Shown here: piece by piece, positions 10,601 to 24,420 of the stretch
Numbering within the stretch: position 1 is the stretch's first letter
How the letters are laid out: each line of letters opens with the position of its first letter
Assembly: GCA_905221605.1 (NCBI GenBank)
Contig: CAJNDS010002137.1
Coordinates: forward strand, 17,501-72,500
Reading direction: 5' to 3'
DNA length: 55,000 nucleotides
From: Symbiodinium natans
Lineage: Eukaryota; Sar; Dinophyceae; Suessiales; Symbiodiniaceae
Position numbers and translations under genes: made by a program
The notes under the pieces: model-generated
What the model saw: the letters and a program-made list of their open reading frames with translations, nothing else
The model's database searches: none
Told to the model about the DNA's origin: nothing

Positions 10601-13600
10601 TACAGCCTACAGCCTACAGCCTACAGCCTACAGCCTACAGCCTAAAGCCTAAAGCCTAAAGCCTAAAGCCTAAAGCCTAAAGCCTAAAGCCTAAAGCCTA
10701 AGGCCTAAGGCCTAAGGCCTAAGGCCTAAGGCCTAAAGCCTAAATAAAGCCTAAACCCTACACTAAGAAAGCAAAAGCCATAAGTTTAGGACCTAAAGTC
10801 CTCAACCCCCGGTCGAAGCCGCTTCGGCCTGAAGATCCCAGCTGGTTCACCTCCACGAAACGGAGGCGCTCGGCAACGTCCTGGGAGCACTTAGGGCTCT
10901 ATCTCTAGGACCTGAGGATCGGTCTTTTTAAGGCTTTAAGTCAGGGTTTAGGGTTTAGGGTTTAGGGTTTGGGGTTTAGGGTTTCGGGTTCAGGGTGTAG
11001 GGTTTTTAGGGTTTAGGGGTTGCACGTCTAGAGGGTGTGCGAGGCCAAGATACGATGGACCAGTCGAAGAAAGAGGCCGCACTCATGGTCGCCTGCATCT
11101 GACCGTTTGAGACGGTGTTGATGTCCGCCTCCGGTTCAGGGTTTTGGATTCTAGGGTTTAGGGTTTAGGCTTAGGATTCAGGGCTTCAGCTCTCTCAACT
11201 AGCGCAAGGGTCTCGGGCTTTGGGTTGAAGAGTTGAGAGTTTATGAACTCATCATGATCACACCGACATTATGTTAGGCTTTCCTAGCTAAGGGGCATTG
11301 CGTGTTTGGTCGGCCCTAGCTTAGAAACTCCACAACAGCGGAAGGTTCAGGGTGTAGGGTGCTGTAACCGAAGCAGTTTAAGGTTTTTGGCTGCACTTCT
11401 CCATGTGCGGTTTTTGGCGCAGGGACCATGCACATCTTTCTTACCTTTTCAATTCGAGGGTTCAGGGGCTTATAGGGTGTTTAGCTTGACTTTCCCAAGC
11501 ACTAAATCTCAAATGTACTCAGTGTACCCATTCTGAAAGAATCATAACTGGGAACCTCTAGTCAGACGCAGCCAGACCCAAATCGTTGTGCATACCAAGA
11601 ATTCCTGATCGCACTGCGTTTAGCATCATGCAATCACTGCAACTTGAGATCCAGGTAGGGAGAGTGAGGTTTGCCATGCTAAGGAAGGATGCTTTCGGGT
11701 CTTCGGCATCTTGGAAAGGGCTTGGCAGCTGATGCTCATGATGCTCGCGGGTCTTCGGCGGCTTGGAAAGGGCTTGGCAGCTGATGCTCATGATGCTCGC
11801 GGGTTTCGGCGGCTTGGAAAGGGCTCTGCAGCTGATGCTCATGATGCTCGCGGGTCGTCGCGTCTTGGAAAGGGCTTGGCAGCTGATGCTCATGATGCTC
11901 GCGGGTCTTCGTGGCAGCTGATGCTCATGATGCTCGCGGGTCTTCGGCGGCTTGGAAAGGGCGTGGCAGCTGATGCTCATGATGCTCGCGGGTCTTCGGC
12001 GGCTTGGAAAGGGCTTGGCAGCTGATGCTCATGATGCTCGCGGGTCTTCGGCGGCTTGGAAAGAGCTTGGCAGCTGATGCTCATGATGCTCGCGGGTTTC
12101 GGCGGCTTGGAAAGGGCTCTGCAGCTGATGCTCATGATGCTCGCGGGTCGTCGCGTGGCTTGGCAGCTGATGCTCATGATGCTCGCGGGTCTTCGTGGCA
12201 GCTGATGCTCATGATCGGCGGCTTCTTGGCGGGCTCATGATGCTCGCGGGTCTTGGCAGGGCTTGGCAACCGATGCTCATGATGCTCGCGGGTCTTCGGC
12301 GGCTTGGAAAGGGCTTGGCAGCTGATGCTCATGATGCTCGCGGGTCTTCGGCGGCTTGGAAAGGGCTTGGCAACCGATGCTCATGATGCTCGCCGGTCTT
12401 CGGCGGGTTGGAAAGGGGCTTGGCAGCTGATGCTCATGATGCTCGCGGGTCTTCGGCAGCTTGGAAAAGGCTCTCAGCTGATGCTCATGATGCTCGCAGG
12501 TCTTCGCGTCTTGGAAAGGGCTTGGCAGCTGATGCTCATATGATGCTCGTGGGTCTTCGGCGGCTTGGAAAGGGCCTGGCAGCTGATGCTCATGATGCTC
12601 GCGGGTTTTGGACGGCTTGGGCAAACCCCGAACCTTTCTCTCGAACCTTAAGAAGCCTCCCTTCAGCACACCCATAACTGGAGGCCTCACGACCCGACAG
12701 CTTCTCGCAAAGCTTGATGATCTCGTTTGTGGACCACACCTGAAGGCAGAAGAGGTGTGTTCTGGGGTTAGGGTCTAGGGCTGGGATGGTCGCCCTTATA
12801 CTCACAGTCCTTGAACGGGATGATAGTGCCACCTATCGAATCCCTGTTAAGGACCTTCTCAGAGAACCTGCACCCCCAAAACCCTCAAACTTACTGTTGG
12901 TTAGTCGGGAATGAGGGAATGATGAGGGAATGAGGTACCCTATATAATCTCTTAAAGGGTACATATACATGTATATATATATATATAGGGGGGAGCAAAG
13001 AGCCTTGCGAGTCGGGTTCAGGGGGTGCCTCTTGTGGCCCTCCAAGTCTTCACGCACCCAGAAACCCTAAACCCTAAACCCAAACCCTAAACCCTAAACC
13101 CTAAACCCTAAACCCTAACCCTAAACCCTAAACCCTAATGGATTGAGTTCTTCGAGCATGTTCCTCAGCCCCCTGTTTAGATACGAGCTAGCTCACCGGG
13201 CTTAGGTTTGCTTGGCGGGCTCCAGTCAATCTATGGCGTATAGCTTTTCGCAACCTGAAATTCCACACCCTGGGCTACGGATAAGGATTGGAAGACAACT
13301 TCAGAAGGTGAATTTCCAGGCAGGCTGCGATAGAAGACGCATAGTTATTAGGGTTTAGGGTTTAGGGTTTAGGTTTAGGGTTTAGGGAATAGAGCAGAAC
13401 AGCGCTAAGGACAGTATACTGGGCATGTTCCGAGGGGAGAGCTTCTCTCCTCAAGTTGGTCCATCTTGAAACCAACGGGGCAGATTGTCGGCCCCACAAC
13501 GTAAAACCCCAAACCTACTTGCCTAAGAATCCGAGAAGGGGCAATATAATAAGAACCTACAAAAAAGGAAGGTTTTGGGTTCTCTCACGGTAAGCCCTAA

Positions 13601-16600
13601 ACTTCCTTTACCACGCTGGGAACGCCCGATTGGCGCCTTGGGGCCCGTGAGCGTCAGGGTCTTCCCGATCGTCCGCTCCTTCCGCAAACTAACACTCCAC
13701 CTTGAGCCCCCGCAACCCCCAACTGCTGTGTGGGGTTTAAGGTTTAGGGTTTTGGAGTTTAGGGTTAGGGTTTGGGGTTTAAAGGGGTTTAGGGGCTTAG
13801 GGGTCTAGGGTTTCGGGGCTAAGTGTTGAAGGAGCTGGGTAGAGGTTGGATCTCACCCTACACCCGGCCCTGAAGAGCCCTAACCCTGCTTGGAGGGTCA
13901 TGGGTACTTACAACCCCTATCAGAAGTCTACTTACAACCTACTTAGAGAACTTATGGGGCTTAGAAGTACAGTTGAATGATTAAAAATAGGGGTTATACG
14001 TACCCTAAACCCTAAACCCTAAACCCTAAACCCTAAACCCTAAACCCTAAACCCTAAACCCTAAACCCTAAACCCTAAACCCTAAACCCTAAACCCTAAA
14101 CCCTAAACCTCCCAGTGCGTCCTTCACCATCGCAGAGGCGGTCCACCGCGCGACATCCTGGGAGTCCACGTAGGCGATACCTGTCCAAAGGCCCATGGCG
14201 AGCAAAGTGCTGGTTGGCCCCTTTGGGGGTTTAGGGTTTAGGGTTTAGGGTTTAGGGTTTAGGGTTTAGGGTTTAGGGTTTAGGGTTTAGGGTTTAGGGT
14301 ACAGGGTTTAGGGTTCAGGGTTTAGGGGGCCCCTTTGAAACTCAGGGTGTAGAGTTGAGGCTTTAAGAAAAGAAGTTATTCTCTCAATCCCCAAGTGGGA
14401 AATTCTCAAAGTGTTCGCTAGAGTTTAGAGTTTAGGGTTCAGGGTTCAGGGTTTAGGGGTTAGGGTTTAGGGTTTTTTGTTTAGGGTTTATTGTTGAGGG
14501 CTTATTTTTTAGGGTTATATTTTAGGGTTTAGGGTTCCCTGTGCTCCAAGAAATTCAGCCTTTCCCTCGCTTCAGGCAGGCAAGGCTTCGGAAGGCTTCG
14601 GGCGGTTGTGGACGTGGGGTTCAACACCCCCATCTTTTTCTCTTCCTACAGGAGCTGTGGGATGATGAGCCCTGGACCCTAAACCCTAAACCCTAAACCC
14701 TAAAGCCTAAACCCTAAAGCCTAAACCCTAAACCCTAAGCCCTACACCCTTAACCCTATAAGACTTTGAAACCCTGAAGCCTAAGAACCCTAGCCCCTGC
14801 GCCTGGCATGCTCCCATCGTCGCCCCACACCTTCTGGTCGTCCAATACGCAGACAGCGTATCTGAGTGAACACGTAGGGTTTAGGGTTTAGGGTTTAGGG
14901 TTTAGGGTTTAGGGTTTAGGGTTTAGGGTTTAGGGTTTAGGGGATAGGGGTTCGGGTTTAGGTGTCTCTCTCGTTTGGGGTCTAGGGTTCAGGCTTCGGC
15001 AGTGCAACCCCACCGCCCCCAACAAGTTAGGACTAGGGGGATTGGAAAAATGGAGCCGCCAGTGCCTGACCTTTGTGAGAGCTGTCGTGGTTCACAGTCT
15101 AAGACAGAGGCCCCTCCTAGCAATTTAACCTGAGTCTCAAGGCCAACCAGCCAAACCAACCAACAAATAAACACGGATAATGGCATATCAGCACCCGAGA
15201 CCCTGCCCTTCTTCATTTACAAAAGTGGGGAATCCTTAGCCTGAAACCTAAAGTTCAACCACTAGGGTTTAGGGTTCAGGCTTTAGGGATTAGGCTTTTC
15301 GGGCATGTATTCCAGGAGCCCATCTCGCGCAAAGTCAGCAAGCCCGCTCACATTCACAGCATGCGGATCCAATCGCCGGGTGCGTAGTCAGTGGGCTCCT
15401 CGCGGATCTTCTTTTGGGGGGCTTCGTCGCCAGCGGACGAGCTCTCTCGCTTCTTTGTGTTCTTATCCTCGATAATTCGCCAGGTCTTCGTCTCTCTGTC
15501 CCACTTTTGGCACACCAAATTCGGCTTCACCACACCAGGCACCCTAAACCCTAAACCCTAAACCCTAAACCCTTGGCCCTGAATGCCATGGGCAGCCGCT
15601 TCGCCCACCCTGGGGGGGGGGGGGGGTAGGTGGGCTGCTTCGGCTTTTGGTCCAAGCGCCACGGTGATCTCACCGGCATCCCGCCAAGGCAGAGGGTTGA
15701 GGGTTTGGGGTTTGGGGTTTAGGGTTTAGGGATTGGGGTTTAGGGGTTAGGGGTTCGGGAACTCTACCAAGTCCGACCAAGGAGCTGGGAGATCAACGGC
15801 TGCATCAGGCCACTGATGCCTTGGCACGCCGGTCTCATGCGGTTTCGGGTTTCGGTTTTTCCGAGTTTCGGGGTTTCGGGGTCTCGGGTTTCGGGTTTAA
15901 GGTTTTGGGTGTAAGGTTCAGGGTTTAGGGGTTTAGGGGTTTGGGGGTTTAGGGGTAGAGGGCTTCAGGGGCTCAGGGGTTTAGGAGGGGTTTAGGGGTT
16001 TCGGGTGCAATCAGGCTTACAGGGTCCGCAAAGGTTCAAGGGGAGGGGGGTTTGGGTGGTCATGGGCCCCCCCCCCCCAAGTGTACCTCGATTTTTCGGG
16101 GACCCCCCATGTTCTTGTTCTACTGTACTGGCCATATACACCTACTTGGAGGTTCATGGTACTTACTAACCAATTAGAACTGTACTTATAACCCTACTTA
16201 TAATACCCCTAAAGCGCCTTATAGGGGTTATCCCAATTATAAGTAGGGTTACAAGCCAGTTATAAGTGGTTATTAAGTCCCATGAACCTTCAAGTAGGAT
16301 TGAAGGTTTAGGGTTGAGAGGTTAGGGACGCAAGGAACTTTGGAAATAGGCCCCAAATTCAGTTGAAACTTGGACAACCCTAAACCCTAAACCCTGAACC
16401 CTGAACCCTAAACCCTAAACCCTAAACCCTCAAGACAAATAAATAGAAATTGTATGTGGTATCATTCTGAATTTTCCATGATATTTGTCTAAACAGGTGA
16501 CAAACAGAGTTTAAGTAAATTAATCCAAAGCGGGAGGCCGGGAGGCCAAATGTTCAATTTACTTAAACCTCTGGGGCCTTCCCGGGTCCCGGCAAACCAA

Positions 16601-19600
16601 AGCACAAATCGCCTCCCAAAGCCCCAAATTGGAGCCCAAAATTGCTTTCAGAGCAAAGCCCAAAATTGGCCCCCAAAGCCCAAATTGGCCCCAAAGCCTA
16701 AAATCCAAAAATTTGCTCCCAGAATTGGCTTCTGAAGCCCAAAATTCCCTCAAAAAAACCCACAAAACAACCCCGGAAGGCCCCAGCTCCAAAACAGGGC
16801 TCTCGGAGGCCCCAGAAGGCCCCAACAAAACTAAACCAAGGCCCCAAATCAGGCCCCCGGCTCCCGCGAGGCCCGCCCCTGCCCACCCAGCCACCCGCCC
16901 TTCCCAAAAATAAAAATGTGGTTCCAAAAAAAAGCTTTCGCTCAAAACTTTCGGTCAAAACGTTTCGGTCATAATGTCTGGACCCAAACCCTATACAATT
17001 TCTATAAACCCTAGATCCTAAACCCTAAACCCTAGTGGTACTTCTATCCCTGACCGCGCAGCTGCCGCAGCCTTGTAGTGGGAGGACCTAGTTCGCAGAG
17101 CCCACCCAAAATGAACCCAAAGAGCCCAATACCCCTTCATGAAAGAATATCCCTCAAAAAGGGTTTAGGGTTTAGGGTTTAGGGTAAATCATATTGAGGG
17201 ATCCCTATGTAAGTTGAGGTCCCTTGCTTAATTCAGGGGTATTGGGCTCCTTGGGTACACAACTCGATTCAAGAGAGCCGTTGTCTAGATCCTCCCAGGT
17301 GTCCTAAAAAGGCTTCTAGGGTGGTTTCGGAATGGAAATGAATTTGAGGTCTTCAGTCTGCTCCTCTTAGGCAAAGCATAAAATCGCCACCGCCGCAGCC
17401 ACGCAGAAGTGCTTCTTGTGGCTGGTTGTTCTCAGGTCCATGTTGCTGGAGATCTTCCTAAACCCTAAGCCCTAAACCCTGAACCCCTAATTCATCCCCT
17501 GAACCCCTAAACCCCTAAACCCCTACACCCCTAATCCCCTGAACCCCTAATCCCACAATCCCCCAAACCACGAAACCCCCAGACCCTAAACCCCAAACCA
17601 CTAACCCCTAAACCCTAAACCCTACAAGGGGTTTTGGGGATCCTTGACAGGACCGGGCGGCGAAGCACCGTGTAGCGCAAGTTCGACTGCGCAAGGAACT
17701 TCTCGGTGAGGTACTTGATCCTGCTCAGGGTTTAGGGTTTAGGGTTCAAGGATTCAAGGGTTCAAGGGTTTAAGGGTTTAAGGGTTTAAGAGTTTAAGGG
17801 TTTAAGGGTTTTAAGGGTTTAAGGGTTTAGGGTTTGGGGTTTGGCGCAGGTTTAGGGTTTGGGATTTAGGACTTAGGCTTTAAGGTCCCTGCTGGGCCAG
17901 ATGTTCGAGTCGAAGGGACTCGCAAACAGCGGCGCAGGAAGCAACAGAAGCCATGCAAGCGGCCTCCTTGGACAGCCCTTGCTTGGAGTTCATGGGTTTA
18001 GGGTTTAGGGTTTAGGGTTTAGGGTTTAGGGTTTAGGGTTTAGGGTTTAGGGTTTAGGGTTTAGGGTTTAGGGTTTAGGGACCCCAAGTATAACTGTACT
18101 TATAAGCCCCCTAAGTCCTGTAAGTAGGTTATGAGTAGACTGATAATTGGGGTTATAAGCACCCATGAACCTCCAAGTGTGTTCTCTTGGAAGCACAGGG
18201 ACTGTTTTGGGATACTGACATGCATCACCGGTTATTTTTCTTGTATGAAGGATTGTCCCTGAACCCAAATGGTCCTCAACCTCTATGAATCTTCACCCTA
18301 GGTGCGGGAAGCCCTATCCCTAAACCCTAAACCCTAAACCCTAAACCCAAAACCCTAAACCCTAAACCCAAAACCTTAAACCCTAAACCCTAAACCCTAA
18401 ACCCTAATCCCAGCCCCGGGTCTTGCCCTGCACCTGGCCTCATGAGAGGGACACCCTGATACTTGTCGCAGTCCTGTAGGGAATTCGGCGTGATGCGGTT
18501 TAGGGTTTAGGGTTTAGGGTTCAGGGGCAAAGGCTTGTTTACACGTTCGTGTCTACTGCCACTCCTACTTCAATATTGTTGCTTGTATGTACCACCGTTA
18601 TCCGCACGTATACAGTGAACTGTTGCTATGCACCTCAGAAAATCTTGCTGTCAGGTGAGATATGGTCAACTCTCCAAAATACGGCCCCTGAAACGGGACC
18701 ATCATTGAGGGCACCCAAACAAGGGACCATCATATGGAGAAGTGACCCTTTAGGTTTCAGGTTGGGATGCTTCCCTTCCACTCACCGTCCCCAGTCGGGA
18801 TTCTGGTACCCCCTACTACAATGTCGAGTAAGGCCTGCAAGTATAAGGGGCGAACATCCCAACCCTAAACCCTAAACCCTAAACCCTAAACCCTAAACCC
18901 TAAACCCTAAACCCCAAACCCTAAACCCTAAACCCTAAACCCAAACCCTACATCCCCACTCTGAGGGCTACTTCAGGGTCTATGTAGGGGTCGCTTCGGC
19001 GATCTCCGGCCGTTACGCGGCCACATCCACGGTGCAAGAGAGCCAGGCCGGGGGTTCTTGCCCCTAAACCCTAAACCCTAAACCCTAAACCCTAAACCTT
19101 AAGCCCTAAACCCTAAACCCTAAACCCTAAACCCTAAACCCTAAACCCGAAACCCTAAACCCTAAACCCTAAACCCTAAACCCTAAACCCTAAGCCTTCG
19201 AAACCCTAAGCCTTCGAAACCCCAAGCCGCAGGTAGTGCTGTGCTCGGCCACCACTCCGAAGGACCGGATTCCTAAATGCATTTAAAGCTAGAAAGATTG
19301 TTTAGGGTTTAGGGTTTAGGGTCTAGGGCTAGAAGATTGAAGGGATCATGTAGAGTTCGGGTTTAGGGTTTAAGGAGGGGCTTCTATGGAATACGGACCC
19401 TTACAATCAGTGGACCTAGGGTGTACCCTAAGCCCTAAGCCCTGCAAAAGCGAAACCCTATAAACCACTGTTTGCATTCATAGGATTTAGGGTCTGGGGC
19501 TTCCCCCCCCAAGTAACCCAGTTAAAAGCAACCATTCTCTACCGCCCAAGCCCCCACGCGGGCCTTGATGCTCAGGAAGACATACCTCGCTGGTGGGGGG

Positions 19601-22600
19601 GGGTGTGTGTGCGGCCCTAAACCCTAAACCCTAAACCCTAAACCCTAAACCCTAAACCCGAAACCCTAAACCCTAAACCCTAAACCCTAAACCCTAAACC
19701 CTAAATCCCAAACCCTAAATCTTAACTCCAGCAGCCATCAGCCCAAGACCCTCAAAAGCCTCGACAAGGGCCCTAACAGTGCTTCAAACTTAGACCATTT
19801 TTTTGACCACCTGTGGACCAAAACTTCAGGCCCGAGGGTAGATAGGGTAGATAGGGTTTAGGGTTCAGGGCTTAGGTTGCTTGTCTGAACGCGGTGAACT
19901 ACTTGACGATTTCTGTGACTTGTAGCTTCTTGGGGTTTCCTGAGGTGGGAAAAAACCCAGAAGTCTAAACCCTAAACCCTAAACCCTAAACCCTAAACCC
20001 TAAACCCTAAACCCTAAACCCTAAACCCTAAACCCTAAACCCTAAACCCTAAACCCGAAGCCCAAAAGTCTTCCTTTATCCCCCCCAAAGAGGGCGGCCT
20101 CTGGATCTTCATCTTCTCACAGCACTGGATCAGGCGCTTCTTGCCCTCCCAGTCGATGTCGTAGATCGACTCCTGCTTGTTAGAGTAGGGTTTAGGGTTT
20201 AGGGTTTAGGGTTTAGGGTTTAGGGTTTAGGTTTAGGGTTTAGGGTTTAGGGTTTAGGGTTTAGGGTTTAGGGTTTAGGGTTTAGGGTTTAGGGTTTAGG
20301 GTTTAGGGTTTAGGGTTTAGGGTTTAGGGTTTAGGGTACAGTGATACAAGCTGTAGTAAAGTGCCACCTAGCCAGCTTCGGGCTCCGTGAAAGCTCGGTT
20401 TAGGGTTTAGGGTTTGGGGTTTAGGGTTTGGGGTTTGGGGTTTGGGGTTTAGGGTTTAGGGTTTGGGGTTTGGGGTTTAGGGTGTAGGGTCTAGGGTTCG
20501 GGGTTTGGGGTTTAGGGTTTACGGTTTAGGGTGTAGAGTTGAGGGTTGAGGGTTTAGGGCGGACGTGCATGAGCCCCTACACTCAGACCCTCGCAGGCGA
20601 GCACGGGCACAACCTTATTCTTAAGGGGTATAAGGGGACCCCTGGAAGGGCCCTAAATAACCCCTAAATAACCCCTTAAGGTCCCCCTAAACCCGAAACC
20701 CTAAACCCTAAACCCTAGACCCTAAACCCTAAACCCTTTTTGAATCCTAAACCCTAAACCCTAAACCCTAAACCCTAAACCCCAAACCGTCAACTTCAAG
20801 GTCTTTGTAAGGCCTCCTTTAGTCCCTTGATATTCGGAAAGGTCCTCGGGGCGAGCTGTCGAGCAGTCCACCACAGTGTGGATGCCGACCAATGAGCCTG
20901 AGTCTCCCGAAGCCCCTAAACCCTAAACCCTAGACCCTAAACCCTAAACCCTGAACCCTAAACTAAGTGAGGGGTCGCTTCCGTCGAGCGACAGACCCCG
21001 AACGCTCGGTCGAGGGCCTTACAGCCCGAGCGCCCAAGCGAAAAGAGAAACGGAAAGGTGAGGGTTAAGCCTCACCGTCTGTCCTGGACAGGCCAACGGA
21101 CATCGGCCTTTTTTACGACAACGTCAGTACTCGGCTAAGGGATGGCCGGCACCCAGACCACCTTTAGCGTAGCTAAAGTATAACCCCAAATCGAAACCCT
21201 TTGCCTCTGAAAGTCGGTTCAGGGTTTTGGGTTCAGGGTTTGTCGGGCCCCCCCCCCCGGGGGCCCCCTGGTCCCTGGTAGCTGGATTCCTGGACCAGGA
21301 GGCTGGCGGAGGGGTCCAGGCAGGCTGGTTGCTCAATTTCGCGTTTTGGGGCTTTTTCACAGGATTTTCGGGCCCCCGGGCCAAGGGCCCCCCGGGCCAA
21401 GGGCCCCCCGGGCCAAGGGCCCCCCCGAGCCAAGGGCCCCCGGGCCAAGGGCCCCCCAGGCCAAGGGCCCTGCCGGGCCAGCCGGCCTCCGGGCCAAGGC
21501 CCCGGGCCCCCCGGGCCAAGAGCCCTCCGGGCCAAGGGCCCCCGGGCCAAGGGCCCCCCGGGCCAAGGGCCCCCCGGGCCAAGGGCCCCCCACACCAAGG
21601 GCCGCCAAGGGCCCGGCCAAGGGCCCCCCGGCCAAGGGCCCCCCAAAACAAGGGCCGCCCGGGCCAAGGGCCGCCCTGGCCAAGGGCCAAGGGCCCCCCG
21701 GGCCAAGGGCCCCCCGGGCCAAGCGGGCCAAGGGCCCCCCGCGGGCCAAATCGGCCAAGCCCCCGAACCAAGGGCGCCCCGGGCCAAGGGCCCTCGCCGG
21801 AAGCCTTTTTCGGCCAGGGATAGCAAGGGCCCCCGGACCGACCCAAGCCCCCCTCCCAAAAGCCACCAAAAGGCTTCAAAAGCTTCAAAAGGCCCACTAA
21901 AAGAAGGGGGACCATAAGATTTGTCCGTGCCCACAATGAAAAATGCGATTTTTGAATATTGAAAACGATGGTTTTACGCCCCCCTGCCCGTAATGAAAAA
22001 TGTTCTTTTTTAGTACTGAAATCGATGGCTCCCCCAAATCAGCAAGGACCTCTACGGGCCCTGACGTGCCGAAGGCCCGGAAAGGACCGAGGCTACCCCG
22101 AACCCCAACCGAAACCCTAACACCGCAAAACCCTACGACGGCCTTCAAGTAAAGAAGGGCCTCTCCGGGCCCTCACGTGCCGAAGGCCCGAAAAGGGCCG
22201 AGGCTACCCCGAACCCCAGCTTAAACCCTAACACCGCAAAACCCTACGAAGGCCTTCAAGCAAATAAGGGCCTCTACGGGCCCTAACTTGCCGAAGGCCC
22301 GAAAAGGGCCGAGGCTACCCCGAACCCCAGCTTAAACCCTAACACCGCAAAACCCTGCGAAGGCCTTCAAGCAAATAAGGGCCTCTACGGGCCCTAACTT
22401 GCCGAAGGCCCGAAACGAACCCCAGCTTAAACCCTAGCGATTGGGTTCCCTGACCTTCAAATGAACAAAACCTCTGACACGCCGAAGGTCCGAACAAGGC
22501 CCCGAGAGACCCCAAGAGCCACCAAAATGCTTCAAAAGGCTTCAAAACGGCCCCCTAAAAGAAGGGGGACCCCAGATGCCCGTACCCGCAATGAAAAATG

Positions 22601-24376
22601 CGTTTTTTTGGTAGTGAAATCGATGCTTAATTGAGGCCCTTAAAGAAGGGGAATCCAGGAGCAGACACAAAGGGTTTCCCTGACCTTCAAATAAATAAGG
22701 GCCTCTACGGGCCCTGACACGCCGAAGGCCCGAAAAGGGCCGAGGCTACCCGCTGGGGTTAAACCCTAACAGCGCAACTTTAAAAACATCAAAGCAAGCA
22801 TCAAAGCACAAGAAAGTAAATTCCATAAACCCTAAACCCTAATAGAGTATAGTTTGGGTGGCCGGGGTGGGTTGACGGGCAACGCGAGCGCGCGGCCCGG
22901 GGTGTTTCACACCCGAGCGCGCGCCCTCCCCTGACACACCCTAAACCCTAAACCCTAAACCCTAAACCCTGCACCCTGCACCCTCAACACTGCCTTGAGA
23001 TTTTCGGGCTTAGGGTTTTTGGGTCTGGGGTTTAGGGGTTAGGGTCTCAGGTTTGGGGTTTCGGGGCCTGAAATTCTGCCTTCGCGTCTCCATGCTGAGC
23101 TCGAAGCCCCAACATGTGCTGTGGGACCACATCTGCAGCTGACCCGAAACCCTAACCCCTGAAACCCAAAAACCCTAAAACCCTGAAACCCTAAACCCCT
23201 GAAACCCTAAACCCTAAACCCTAAACCCTAAACCCTCAAACCCTAAACCCTAAACCCTAAACCCTAAACCCTAAATCCCTAGAACCCTAAAATGAGCTTC
23301 CACCGACTTGGGGATGACAGGCGACTTGGCAAGCTCTCTGCGCGGAGGAGCTCACCTGCACTTGGGGTTTAGGGGTTTAGGGGTTTAGGGGTTTAGGGTT
23401 TAGGGTTTAGGGTTGCGGGAATTTAAGCCCAGGACATAAACCCCCCCCCCTCCCCCCCACCCCCCCAAAAAAAACCCAACAACCCTTTAAACCCTATGCA
23501 CACGATAAACAACCTTATAAACACCCATTAGACCCCAGAAACCCCATAAACCCTATGAATTCTAGAAACCCCTGTAAACGCTAACCCTTGAACCTTGGCA
23601 CCGTGAACCCTCAACGCTTGAACCCTAACAGTTCCCCAACCCCTTTCTAAGGGAACCCAGAACCAAAAAAAGGGTCAAGGGTATCACTGGGCTACCAAGC
23701 TTAACCAAGGTTTCGACTGAAGGTGCCCCACCCTTTCGGAAGCTCCGGCTGTCTTTGTTGGTTGCGGGCGGGGGGGGGGAAGCCCCACAATTCGGCTGCC
23801 CGCCCCAGAAACCTGTGGTTGGGGGCCTTATAGGATTCGGAAGAAGCATTGAACCTGCTCGCTTGGTACCTGTTCTTCTCGTCTAATTTCTGGGTGTGTG
23901 GACATCTAACGCACATAGAAAAGGGACAAAAGGGTAACACTGAGCGTCCTGGCAGGTAGTCGGTAGGCAGGTCTCCGAGGACTTAAGCCCAACCTTCCAG
24001 GCCTTTTAGGGTTTTGGGCCTTTACAGTTTAGGGCTTATATGTTTAGGGTTTAGGGTTTAGGGTTTTGCTTTGCCACCTCGGGCTTAGGGTGCAGCAAAC
24101 CCGGAAGCCCTTCACGCTCGAAGGACTATGGCGCGAGACTCGGGGCCTTCAACGACGGTGGCGCCCCAGTCCTGGCAAAATTCAGGGTTTAGGGTTTCGG
24201 GTTTAGGTTGTTGCATGTACATGAAAGATGCTTGTAGGTGCACACCCTAGCCCCGAAACCCTGAACACTTTAGGGTCGGGAGGCTCTTCTACGTCAACTT
24301 ACTGGTTCTTAGTAGGGAATGGCGGGAATGAGGTGTCCTATAGAACCCTTCAAAGGGTGTATATATATATATATAG

Positions 24377-24420
<44 letters not shown>

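Noticed and set aside
11695-12620. CRISPR array
   Set aside because: Units are contiguous with no unique spacers, in a eukaryotic context.
11558-12690. Repetitive ORFs of the 52-bp array as a repeat protein
   Set aside because: Several frames on both strands are equally open, the unit is not a multiple of three, and exons 19 and 20 of a real gene splice around it.
19226-19300. Plus-strand [11 protein letters not shown] as a DEAD-box helicase motif III
   Set aside because: Only a few residues match, no other helicase motif is nearby, and surrounding real exons are on the minus strand.
21124-21936. Long Gly/Pro/Ala-rich ORFs on both strands (up to 270 residues)
   Set aside because: They are translations of a 16-bp GC-rich tandem repeat open in several frames and lie inside an intron of the HCF244-like gene.
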